This document shows, piece by piece, positions 24,965 through 36,300 of a stretch of DNA of 64,000 bases. Under the pieces are notes generated by a model, which was not told the origin of the DNA, made no database searches, and saw only the letters and a list, made by a program, of their open reading frames with translations. The stretch covers positions 10,976,108 through 11,040,107 of the forward strand of contig NC_051433.1 in assembly GCF_001649575.2 (NCBI RefSeq). Reading direction: 5' to 3'. A program made the translations under genes and the position numbers. Positions within the stretch are counted from its first letter, which is position 1, and each line of letters begins with the position of its first letter. The stretch is from Kryptolebias marmoratus. Its lineage: Eukaryota; Chordata; Actinopteri; Cyprinodontiformes; Rivulidae.

Positions 24965-26289
24965 TTATGCTTTTTCTTTGTCTACATTTTCCTGGGGTTT
25001 GTTTGCTTTGCCGTTTCTCATGCGCAGACTCAGCTCCTCGGTCAGCACAGTGCAGCAAGATTTCTGTGGAAAGATCAACATGAACAGCAACATAAAACAC
25101 TAGAATCTATTACACTGATGCATTTAAAGTAAACTTTGGTTCACAGATGAGTTTGTACACAAACATGAATGTAATTTTTGTGATTTGTTAAACTATTTCA
25201 TTAAAACTGAGGCATTTTTTAGCTACCAATGCCATGATTTTTTAATAGGTGAAGAAATCCTGCAGCCCTCGGGCTACTTAAAGTTCTGTGCATCCAACGT
25301 AACGCACACTTTCACGTACCTGCTGCTCTGCTGCTCGTGTGCGACTCTGAAAGGTGAGCTCGAGGACAGCCACAAGCATCCCCAGCCCAAGGCCCAGAGA
25401 CAGAAACAGGAACATCCCCTTCAGGTTGTGTGACTGCAGAGCTGAAGGTTTGGCCTTATCTGCGATGCAGCTGCTGGCCCACCATTTGCTTCGCAGATAA
25501 GCCAGCTCGCCCGCCTCGTTCAGCTGAAGGATTGCAACACTGAGGTTCTTTATGATTGGAGAACCTTGGTGAAAGGCGATGTTATAAGATTGGGTTTATT
25601 CCACCATTTTAACATTTCTCTGGTTTAATTAAAGATGAGCAGCCTCACCGAGGGCAGCAGCAATGCTGTATCCTCTCATGCCGATGACTTCATGAGTTCT
25701 CACCAGCTCACAGTGACGGGCCACTGCCAGGTCCAAAGAAACAGACTCCCCAATGAAGGCATAGTTTCCTTCTTTGACACGTCTGACACCCTCATCCACA
25801 GACGACACAAAGCTCTTCGTTCTCTCCATGTGCTCGTAGATTCTGCGATAAAGTGGGTTGTTTGAATTCTGGAAGAAGGAGAGCAACAGATTTCTAGCAA
25901 GCCCTCACAAGACAGATAACTCCTTAAGTCATACGTGCCTTGAAAAAAGCGAGGGTGGAAGAGCCGGCCAGGCAGCCATACTCGATCATGTCCTGATTGG
26001 CCAAGTCCTCAAAGCCTTTCACCGTCAAGCGACTGGACTCTGGGGACTTCGACGCGCTCAGGTTGGAGTAATAACAAGCCAAGAGGATGACAGAAAACAA
26101 CCACCAGCTGCTGCAGATGACACGTCCGGACGGAGCTTTGGGATGATGACCAGCACCTGAAACAGAAATGCAGCGCATCAGAAGGATGAGAGGCAAAAAC
26201 TGTAGTTTGTTTGCAAATCCTATATCTTATTTTTTGTTTTGTGATGGCATACAACTGTAAAAGGTTTCATAGTAAAATACAAGGACTTC

Positions 26290-26356
<67 letters not shown>

Positions 26357-29231
26357 GGTGCAGTAGAAATGTGCTTAAAAAAAAAAATGTGCTTAAAAAT
26401 ATAGGACTTTGTGATGACCAACTATTGCCAACCTTGTACAATTTCTGTGTAATGTAACACAAAACACTGGAACTGCTGTTCATCCAAGCAATTTAGCTTA
26501 GTTTAATAACATAAAACCATGTCTGTCTTTGCTGTTTACCTTGTAGAGTTAGAGCTCCAGTTGTGTACCACAGGCTGTAGAGGAAACTGAATCTGTTTTT
26601 GTCACTCTGAGCCCGACTCCACTCACACGGGCTGAGTCTGCATTTCACACGAGAAATATTCAACTAAAAAAAATATCCTACCGCCAAAGTGTGAAGTTCC
26701 AATAATTACAAACCGGAATTCACATTACCACGAGCATCACAAATAAACCCTTATTATCGTTTGTTCAAAGATGGCTGAAACCAACCTGGCTGTGATGAAG
26801 ATGCAGGCAGCAGTGCCCACGTAGGCGACGAGTATGCCAATCCATGTTTCCAAGGAAAAGGGAGTCAGGAAGTCAAAGAAGCCTGCTTCCTCTGAGATGT
26901 CTTTCCTCAGCAGGATGCTGATCCCCGTCTGCATGAAGGGTTTGGTCATGGCCACGGCTTTCTCCCGAGCTGCAGTGAGAGTCAGCGGCGCAATCGCCAG
27001 GTCTGCCTCCTGCATACAGGAACCATTGATGCGTTCAGCTTGTGTCAGCGAATGTCAAAAAGGTTTTTACATTTGTTGTGCTTGTCTGTCAGCATGGGAA
27101 CAGTGTTACTGTTTGAGTTGTCCAGCCTTGGTCCCCTTCCAGATTTTTTATTTTTGTACTCACCCTTCTGACCACCTCTCCAATCATCCCATTCCAGTTC
27201 CCGCTCTCGTCTTGCCTGCCATAGGAGTTGTCTTTCACCAGCTGCACTTTGTACTTGAAGCCGAGTTTTTTGGCTACTTCAGAGAGCAGGTCCATGCAGA
27301 AGCCTTCCATGTGAGTGCCTTTGGTCATTGTATAAGGCTCTTGCTTTAAAAAAAAAAAAAGCAGAAAACAACATTCAGTCTGGTGAACTGTATCTTAAAA
27401 GTTGTATTTATAGTGACTGAAACCTGTTGTATGGTTGAAGCAATAGATCAAGTACCTTTATTGTTGTGATTCTCAGCTCTGATTGTACTGATGATGATGG
27501 GAAAAATTAAGAAAAAATAAAACATATCAGTTGCAGCCCAGAGTTTAGACAAAAGCACAATCCAGACATCACTTTTTCCTGGGTTTTGTGACACATTTTG
27601 GGAAGTTTCAGCCATGATCTACAAGTTGATTAGTCCTCAATTTTGATTTAGTAAGTAATAAATTCCATCAAGTTTTCTTCTCGTTGTTCTTGGAGGAAGA
27701 ATCTTACTCATTTGATTCATTTGATAGCCTATTTTTTTTATTTAGTGAGCCAAGACTACATCAAAGAAGAAAAAAAACACTTAAAACTACATTTTCTGTG
27801 GCCAAAAGAAGTCAGGATTTCAGATATTTTTTAAATAAATGAATGGTGTGTGATCTGAAGCAAAGTCAGCTGGATTGTCTACGGATTGTCTACATTTTTA
27901 TTAGTAATTAGTCTAAAAAACAGACTCTGTGATGGCAGAATTAACTTAGAAAGAATTAACTTTCACATAAGCTGCCTTAAAGATGACAACTCTTTTGTAG
28001 TGACGTTTAAAGCATTTTTGACATTCTGCATTCATTAAAAAAAGGCCTGACTTTGTAAGTTGTGGCTACTAAAGTGACCTGCCTGCAGTTCTCCACCGCC
28101 ACAAACGCAGCCTACGAGAACGATTTTTGAAACCAAAAATGAAATGAAACTTGTTTTTGCTGCACCTCTTAAGGTATGTTTCATGAAAACACTGAACCAG
28201 ACAACACCTAAAACAATTTACTGCTCATAATATGAATGCTGAGATGTCTGAGGAAAGAAAGCATTATTTTTATTGTTGACAAGAAGAAAGTAAGGCAATG
28301 CATAGAGGAAATGTTGAGTAAATATTATAGTTCAGAAATCTCCTTCTAGTTTATTTTTCACGCTCTGAAGCTTTTAGAGCTGATGTCCACTCGTAATCAA
28401 AGTCCCTGCATGTTCAGACCAACTCTGACGTATTTGTGCTAAGATTTGGGATGCATGTATGGATTTTCTGGTCGTGGGGGGCGTTTCCGGTGTCCTAGAG
28501 ATCTGTCCACTTCATTTTCTTTTGAGAAGCACACTCCACAATCTATTTAAAGCAGCGCATTAATTTAAAGAGTCTCAGTGGCATAGCAGTGTTCGATGAA
28601 AGGCGAGACAAAGAGCATCAAAAGCCTCGATTCAGGCCAAGGCCTCGGGGATCCATCGCCACGGGGGGATCCTGACAACCATCAGATCGTCCTTTTTTAA
28701 AAAGATGACACGTGTGTGAGCCCGTCAAGCCCCCGCCACCTTTTTGGCCTCTTCGAAAAACACAGCGCCTTTGTTTGCATCAAAGGCTTGATTTATTACC
28801 AGTTTTGTGAGATGGTCAGTTGGCTCGCCCTCTGGTTTTTTTCCTCGTGGGTTGGGCAGGATGCGGCGCTACACTTTGATATGTATTCGAGCTGTCACTG
28901 AACGTATTTAAGTTTCAGACATTTCAAACAAAACCCCGCAGAGAAAGCATGAGGGATTTGGCCAAGAAGATAAAAAGGGAAAATTGACACGACACCAAAT
29001 GAAAAATGCATTTGCTGGGTTAAAATATCAGCGTCAAGATGACTTTTATTTCCCCCCCAAGAAGTTTTGTAACGTCAATAACACTTGTCTCTACATCAGT
29101 GCACAAGATTCAATGTATTATATTGTTTCTGCTTTCATACAAGCATCAGATAAAAATTGTCTCTTACCCGCCATGCACACTCCTATGTCCAGGAAAAATA
29201 CAATAGGCAAAAGAAAAAAGCCGAAAAGCAT
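24965..29231 (-). CDS. Kainate-binding-protein-like ionotropic glutamate receptor subunit
   Basis: Nine exons on the minus strand keep phase: 29231-29168, 27478-27456, 27343-27164, 27009-26786, 26637-26540, 26156-25939, 25868-25649, 25564-25320, 25063-24965; 456 aa. The signal peptide (1-21, hydrophobic, starting MLFGFFLLP) leads straight into lobe S1 (ELRITTIKQEPYTM), so there is no amino-terminal domain, as in fish, frog and bird kainate-binding proteins. Glutamate contacts are kept: Y33 of EPYTM, P97/T99/R104 of PLTLTAAREK, S263/T264 of GSST, E310 of GESVSLD. Membrane segments: M1 about 144-164, pore loop about 182-197, M3 about 208-228, M4 about 393-413. Odd: the M3 SYTANLAAF gate motif reads CYYSNLSAS. 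Intron 6 uses a GC donor. Whether it conducts current or only binds ligand cannot be decided. Confidence 0.88.
25869..25938 (-). other. GC-AG intron in the receptor gene
   Basis: On the minus strand the exon ends TTCAAG and the intron begins GCACGT, ending TCCAG. The GT four bases further on would shift the frame. The GC cut gives the family-typical FFKNSNNPLYRR. The intron is only 70 bases. Confidence 0.75.
26291..26356. repeat. (ATT)22 microsatellite
   Basis: Perfect trinucleotide array in an intron of the receptor gene. Confidence 0.98.
27479..29167 (-). other. Receptor intron 1
   Basis: It separates the signal-peptide exon from a 23-base micro-exon. Most of it is AT-rich, but about 28,380-28,920 is more balanced in composition and holds an inverted CCTTTG/CAAAGG pair (28,768-28,786) of the TCF/SOX type around TTTGCAT. 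This could be an enhancer, but nothing here proves it. Confidence 0.5.
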
Positions 29232-30769
29232 CCTGGTTGTAATGTTTCTCAACCTATAAGTGAATAAATGAGACTTAGTGGTTTGTGGTGCATCATAAGG
29301 TAATATTAATTTTAAAAATAAGCAGATCCATAAAACAATTAGTTTATAAATAGACAGTGTGTAGGAAGTGGATAATGAAAATCATAACTACCTGGGAAGC
29401 AAAGGACTCGTATGTCAGCTGCAAACGGAGACAGCGAGCCGCAAACTGAGGTTCTTTAGATTAAAAAGTGTCAAGAGAGAGCCAATGAAGTCTTTGGGGG
29501 TGGAGGAAAAACATGCAGTTATTATAAAAGGGTGGAGAGAAACAGCAGGAGGCACAAAACACTGTCCCTGCTGAGGAAAAACTTGATTTCCTTAAAAATA
29601 AAAATAAAGAGAGGGGAGGAATGACTGCATTTATTGTACAGCATGAATTTGTGACAAACAGTGACTTTATTCTAAATACATGTTTAAGTTGAATTAAAAA
29701 GACTTTTGTGATATTTGCAAGTACCCTGACTTTTGAGTAATCTTTTAAAGAGGACCTGATCAGTAGCTTTGAAGGCTCTCCGAAGTTCTTTCGAAGTTTG
29801 GATTTTGGCTGCTTTTTCACTCATTTCCTGTTCTTATACCTTTATACCTGACTGCTACAGCAAAATGTGCAGTGAATGTTTCCAAAAACATGAGGAAAGT
29901 GGACAAGTGTAGGACAAAAAATAGTGTCAAACATAAAAAAATGAATAAAAATGAAAATAAATCAGTCTGCAGCAGATGCTTAGTCTGAAAGTCAAATCTT
30001 AACAGTAAAAAGGGGAAAAATATCTAAAAAGACCTTAGAGATCCAAGCTTTCAGCTAAAGGTGCTATCTTTGTTTTTTTTTTTTTTGTTTTTTTTATAAA
30101 TTCAGCTAAAGAAACAAATTATAGCTTCATAACAGTCTGCTAAGTGCTTAGAGATACCAATTTTAAAAAGGCTTTTTGCTAAGTTTTGTTCCATCTCTTG
30201 AGTTAAAAAAAAATAAGGATCACTGCATTTGTAAATATTTGTAGCTTTAATTGGTGTATTATTATCAATTATTAGTATTATTTTTTATTAGTTATCTCAT
30301 AGCCAATAGTAGTAGTAGGTAGTAGAATTTTAAAGATTTTCTTCAGCAAATATATCAAAGTAATGAGACTGTGTAGTAGGAAAATAATACTAAAAATATC
30401 AATGACACCCATGCAGTTTAATTGTGAACTATGTGCTTTTTTTTATATATTTTATAATAAACTTATGATAAAATGAAAGAATGGCGAAAAATACCATTTT
30501 CGATAAGAATTTGGAAACTTTTTTTGCTTTTAGGAGTTTAAAAACTCAAAAAAAAAAAATGTAGCATATATAGCACTAATAGGAATGTCAACATGTTTTT
30601 GGCTTTAAGGAAGTATTTTTCTGCAGTATTTTAGTACACTAAAAATACTATCTGCGTTGTTTTATTTAGTGTTTTTCCTTAAATAAAGGAGCCAGTGTGG
30701 CGTGCATGTTTAAATAAGAGCAGAAATGTAAATATTCGGTGTTGTTTGGTGGAGATAAGGGGACCATCC
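29232..30769. other. Intergenic, between divergent receptor and brpf3
   Basis: AT-rich sequence with homopolymer runs (T runs near 30,070-30,098). It should contain the promoter of the minus-strand receptor gene just right of 29,231, but I recognise no core element. Confidence 0.4.
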
Positions 30770-31450
30770 GGTTGTTTTTTTCACCGCCTCTCTCCGTGCT
30801 GACCTCCAGCGCGAGCCCGGTGAGTTCGCTTCGTCTCGCGGACCAACCTCAAGCCGGTGCGCGTCGCGTGCGAGTTATGGCGTCGACCCGCAATTGGCTG
30901 AGGTGATTTTTTTTTTCTTTTTTTCCTCCAAAGGGGCGTATTTTTCAAGCCATCTTGACTGAATACTTAGCCTTATCCAAGGTACATTAATTTGATATCT
31001 TCGGGATTTTGCGGCCCCACCGAGTCGCCCGCCGCCACCGTTTGAAAGGCTCGAGCCGCACCGATGTAACCGGGTTGAGTCCGTGCGCTCGACCAAACCC
31101 CCGGCGGAGGAGCGGGGCGCTGAAAAATGTCGCTCCCTGAAATTACCGGCCAGCTAAGCTAACGGCTAACATGTCCGCCTTTGGTCGGAGGGAGCCACTA
31201 GCTGACATTTAGCCAGGTGCAGTTTTTCCGTTTGGCTCTCGCGCTGCGGAGGACGGTTTTATCGAGGTAAAGGACTCTTGTTGTTTTCAGTATTTTCAGC
31301 ACTGTTTTAGAAACGCCTCCAGTTGGTAATATTTCGTGTGCCCTGTCCGACCGAGCAACGTTATCACATCAGGCAGAGACAGCCGTTTTTTGCAGGGGTC
31401 TGGAGCACAAAGAGATAGCCATAACGGCGCGCCGTTGCAGTGTCGTGCTC
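30770..31450 (+). promoter_or_regulatory. brpf3: CpG-rich brpf3 promoter and first non-coding exon
   Basis: A sharp rise in G+C and CpG against the AT-rich surroundings marks a CpG-island promoter. A good donor, CCCG/GTGAGT at 30,819/30,820, suggests a non-coding first exon ending there; a second possible donor (CGAG/GTAAAG) lies near 31,267. A perfect 14-base palindrome, AACGGCGCGCCGTT, lies at 31,423-31,436. The transcription start is not fixed by sequence alone. Confidence 0.6.
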
Positions 31451-31686
31451 TGATATCTACGTGCCGTAGTTTAGTGCGTTAAGGCACGGCGAACAGTGAG
31501 CAGTCGCTCTCTGGCTGCTGACTGAATGTGTAATTGTGCTGCTAATCATCTTGCAATACAAGTGCTGTCTCTGCTGTTGTGCGCCTAAAATGGCTGACAG
31601 ATGTTAGATACTTGGGCTGGTATTTAGCGCTTTGCAGCCTAACATGCTTTTAGCAACAGGGTGGGAAAAACACGGTGCTGGCTTCT

Positions 31687-31742
31687 GATTGGTCCAACCA
31701 ATGAGCGGCCGTGTGACGGACAGGTGATTGGACCAATGAGCG
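31687..31742. promoter_or_regulatory. Paired inverted CCAAT boxes (NF-Y type)
   Basis: Two units, each with GATTGG followed by CCAATGAGCG in inverted orientation (31,687-31,707 and 31,726-31,742), give four NF-Y core sites within 56 bases. They sit about 0.9 kb downstream of the inferred brpf3 first exon, at the start of the long intron 1. Confidence 0.6.
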
Positions 31743-32120
31743 TACCGCTGACATGAATACATGCAAGCAGTGCAAGTTACTGTATTTGTGTTCGAGCAGC
31801 AAGGCTGCTTGAGGTAACAAGCCATGTTATTACAGAGTTTTATCTCCTTCTACGTGTTAATTATGATGTCCAAAAGTAAAAAAACATCATGGCCACTTCT
31901 TAGAATTTAAACCGAGCTTTTCTGTCAGAAATGTTAGAACAGCATGATGATTATAAATAAGTAAAAACAACATTTTACCATTTGTTTTTAACACTGTTTT
32001 TGGCTTGTTTCTTTCACTCCAGCTGCATTTTAGCATATCTTCCAGCACAAGGGTGCTAAAATTAAAAACTTAGTCCGAGCCAATGGCCAATCATAGCTAA
32101 TATTTGTTAAAAATATATAA

Positions 32121-32390
32121 ATTAGGGCTGCACAGTTTATCTTGAGTATTTTTATCACAATATCAATATCGCAAAGGAGTGCTTGGACTGCAACGAGTCA
32201 TAGGAAATAATTTTGAAGTATAATGTATTCATGTTCTGCCTGCTAATAGTATATTTGGTCAATCCAACAGATTTTCAGGGGCCTCGATGCCCACACCTGG
32301 ATTAGATGAGAGTGATGACAGAAGAGATAATGACGAGTGAGGAAATTTATATTGCACATTGCAAGGTTTTTTAATATTGTGCAGTCAAGG
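32121..32390. mobile_element. Possible hAT-like non-autonomous DNA transposon remnant
   Basis: The left end reads TTAGGGCTGCACAGTTTATC, like the TAGGGCTGCAC ends of common fish hAT elements. The interior has the CACAATATCAATATCGCA style of such elements. The right end (TTGTGCAGTC) is a weak inverted match. No transposase is left. Confidence 0.35.
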
Positions 32391-33304
32391 TTAAGATAAA
32401 TTAACCTTGTTTTTTAATGTAATTTGTCAAACTATTTACGTAGAAACAGAAATAATCCTTTCCCAATCACATTTTAAGCAGAACTTAGAACATACACAAC
32501 CTAATATAAAAGAAAATAAACATTTAAAAAACACATTTGCATTGATTTCTTATGCTATATCAACAACCTTTTGATTTATTTCTTAGTAATACATTTTTTT
32601 TACAATACATCAAATCAGTTTAGAAAAAACACTCAAAAAACTTGAACATTTGACTTTGAAATAAGAATAGAAAACAGAAAAAGATCATTAAAGCAGACTC
32701 TGTGTTGTTCTGGCGTGCTTTAACTCAGGTCAGCTACCAGACAGCTTTTCTTGGCTGCAGGAGTTTGATTGGTCTCATTTCATGCTCTCTCTTTCTGTTT
32801 CCACATCAAAATCAAAGGTTACTGAAAAACTAAAGTTTATTTTTCTTGGCTTCAAAGTTGGTTAACTGTAATGGGAAGTCTGAACTGAGTGTGCTCAGTT
32901 TTTTCAACTAAATGAGAAGCGATAGAGGCTCAGTCTGTCGGTGGGCCAGATGTTATATATTAAAAATGTTACCTTTGGAGCCAGTTAAAAGGTCAGCAAG
33001 GGCCAGATGTGGCTCACAGGCCTTGAGTTTGGCACACAATAGATTATTAAAATAGTTGTGTAATATGTTAATATATGCTTTTTGTGCGAACATGTGTAGG
33101 TTTAATGTCACTTGTTTGTCATTTCTAAATTAAATTTGAAATCTAAATGTAGTTGTAAGCAACCACTTTACAATATTTGTATTTGTTCACAGCAGCTACA
33201 GTAAATGTTTAAAGACAATTACACAGAATACAATAACTGTTGTCATTGTAATCACTTTATTTATTTTCTTCCTGTCCATTTGTTAGAGACTGGAGTAAAA
33301 TCCC

Positions 33305-36300
33305 ATGCGGAAGTTGCAGAAGTGGGAATGTGAGACATTTGTTAGACGACTCAACATGGGAAGGGGTCGAGGCAGAGGGAGAGGAAGAGGCAGGGGATCG
33401 TCCGGTCAGCTGCGGCCCCCCTCGCCTTACAGACTGCAGCTCTCCCCCTCCAGGGAGACCTTGACGTACGCTCAGGCCCAGAAAATCGTGGAAGTGGACC
33501 TCGATGGAAGGCTGCATCGGATTAACATCACAGACCTTCTGCCCGTCATCACAGAGGATGAAATGATGGCTCAGGACATCGCAGAGTGCAACAGCAACAA
33601 GGAAAACAGCGAGCAAACGCAGAGCAAAAGCAAATCCTGGAGGAAGCCCGCAAACAACAAAAGCAGAAGGACCGGTAAAAATGTGTCTCAACAAAATCAG
33701 CGGTCAGGCTCGCAGCAGCATACTGGATCTACGTACTCTTTCCAGCACCCGTCCCAAACCCCTCTGCCCGAGCCCACCTTTCGTGTGCTGAGTTCAGTTT
33801 CTCCTTCTGAGGCGCCTCCCCTCCCGGCTGCCTACTACCGTTACATAGAGAAGTCCGGCGAGGAGCAGGACAGTGTGGCTGAGTACGACATGGACGAGGA
33901 GGACTTGGCTTGGCTGGAGATGGTGAACCAAAAAAGGGTGTCTGATGGCCACGCGTCTGTATCTGCAGACACTTTTGAGCTTCTGATCGATCGCCTGGAG
34001 AGAGAGTCGATCCTCGAGTCCCGCAGCCAGGCTCTGTCCCAGAACGCTGTTGATGAGGATGCCTTCTGCTGCGTTTGCTTGGATGATGAATGTCTGAACA
34101 GTAACGTCATCCTGTTCTGTGACATCTGCAACTTGGCCGTCCACCAGGAGTGCTACGGTGTGCCCTATGTACCTGAAGGCCAGTGGCTGTGCCGCTGCTG
34201 CCTGCAGTCCCCCTCCCGCCCTGTAGACTGCGTGCTCTGTCCAAACCGAGGAGGTGCCTTCAAGCAGACGAGCGATGGACGATGGGCTCATGTTGTGTGT
34301 GCCATATGGATCCCAGAGGTTTGCTTTGCTAACACAGTGTTCTTAGAGCCCGTTGAGGGAGTCAAGAACATCCCTCCAGCTCGCTGGAAGCTCACGTGCT
34401 ATCTGTGTAAGCAGAAAGGCAGGGGGGCGTCCATCCAGTGCCACAAAGCCAACTGTTACAGAGCTTTTCACGTCACCTGCGCCCAGAAGGCTGGTTTGTA
34501 TATGAAGATAGATCCGGTCCGAGAGACGGGTGTTAACGGCACCACCTTCTCTGTGAAGAAGACTGCTTTCTGTGAGCATCACTCCCCTGTTGGGTCTCGG
34601 CGGGACGGGTCTGGAGATGAGTCGGTGGAAGGGAGGATGGTAGGGGGGAGGGGTAACCGAGGTCAGAGGTCATACACGCAAAGCTCACCCTCACCTACCA
34701 ACAAAAAGACAACCAAAGGTCAGAAAAAGAAGAATTCAAAAGGGTCTGGTTCAACACGACGCTCGAATATTCCTGTGCTGCTTGTGCCTCAGATCCCCTC
34801 CCACAGGTATGACTTATGTTGTTTCATGGTTGTTGCTTTAAAAGTAATAATCTTTCATTTTGATTCAGTAGTTTGGAGTATTTTTAAAAGCATTTAGAAA
34901 TATATTGTTTTTTGTTCAGTTCAAAAACTGCTATTATTCCTGTTCAAGTTTAATGTGTAACCGTTACGTTGATCATCATAGGCTGAACAAGATCTGCACA
35001 GGGGTTGAAGTACAGAGGAAAAATCAGTTCATGCAGAGACTTCATAATTATTGGTTACTGAAACGTCAGTCACGAAATGGCATGCCTTTAATACGCCGGC
35101 TTCATTCCCATCTACAAGCTCACAAGACTGCAGAGCAGGTGAGCGGAACTGTTTACAGTATTCATCACGAAACAGTTGTTACGCTGTTGTGAAAACTAAA
35201 TGCTGGCGGTTCCACCGTCTTCGACACCAAGTCTGACATTCTTTTGCCTTTCAGCGGGAGCCCGACGAAAAGCTGAGTGCTGCGAGAGAGGAACTGCGAT
35301 ACTGGCAAAAGCTGAGGCAGGACCTGGAAAGAGCTCGACTTTTAGTGGAACTCATCCGCAAGAGAGAGAGGTTAAAGAGAGAACAGGTAAAAAGGAAAGT
35401 CTGAAGCATGAGGCCAGAGATGATTGTCTGGAGTATTTTTACATTTCCATTAAAGCTGATCGTAAGCATCAGTAGGATTAGAACTAAAAAAGTGGTGACA
35501 TCGCAAACAATTTAGGATTAAATTGAGCAATTAGAAAGTATAAAAGACAGCTTTAATCTGTTTTACTCTGCAGCGTTCGTTACTGGTTTAAATCCTGTAG
35601 AGTGACCTTGTATTTCCCTCTGCTCTGTGCTTTGTTTACATCGTCATCGTTAGATGAAAATCCAGCAGGCCGCCCTTGAGTTAACGTTGACTCCTGCTCT
35701 GCTGCTTTTGCAATCCACCTTGGACCAGCTACAAGAGAAGGACACAGCCAAAATCTTTTCTCAGCCTGTTAATCTAGCAGAGGTTGGTGCACTTAGGACA
35801 GCAGTCGTGTTTTAGTTGCTTTACTCAGTTACTTTGGGTTAATTATGACCTAGCTGACATTATTATTTGTTATGATTTACGGAGGTCCCAGATTACCTGG
35901 AGTTTATATCCCAACCCATGGATTTCTCCACCATGCGTACCAGACTAGAGGGACACGCCTATTGCTCAGTTGCAGACCTAGAGAAGGACTTCAATCTCAT
36001 GATCTCTAACTGCCTGAAATACAACTCCAAGGACACCATGTTCCACAAAACAGCCTTACAGCTGCAGGAAGTGGGGGGAGCCATCCTCCGTCACGCCCAC
36101 AGGCAGTCTCAGACCATTGGCCTGGACCCCAGCACTGGCATGCACCTGCCAGAAGCACCAAACAAACATGGCTTCTACCACTGCACATGGGAAGATGGTG
36201 AATGAGAGCTAAGATTTGTTTTCCTGAATATATATAACCAACATCCTTCATCTTTGCTCTGGTTTAATATTTCTTCCCTGTCTGTCCCCAGTCGATTCTC

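Larger units (their letters stand above)
31451..33286 (+). other. brpf3: brpf3 intron 1 (5' UTR intron)
   Basis: No coding exon is seen. It carries the NF-Y cluster at its left end and a hAT-like remnant near 32,121-32,390. It ends at TTTGTTAG just before the exon with the ATG. Confidence 0.55.
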
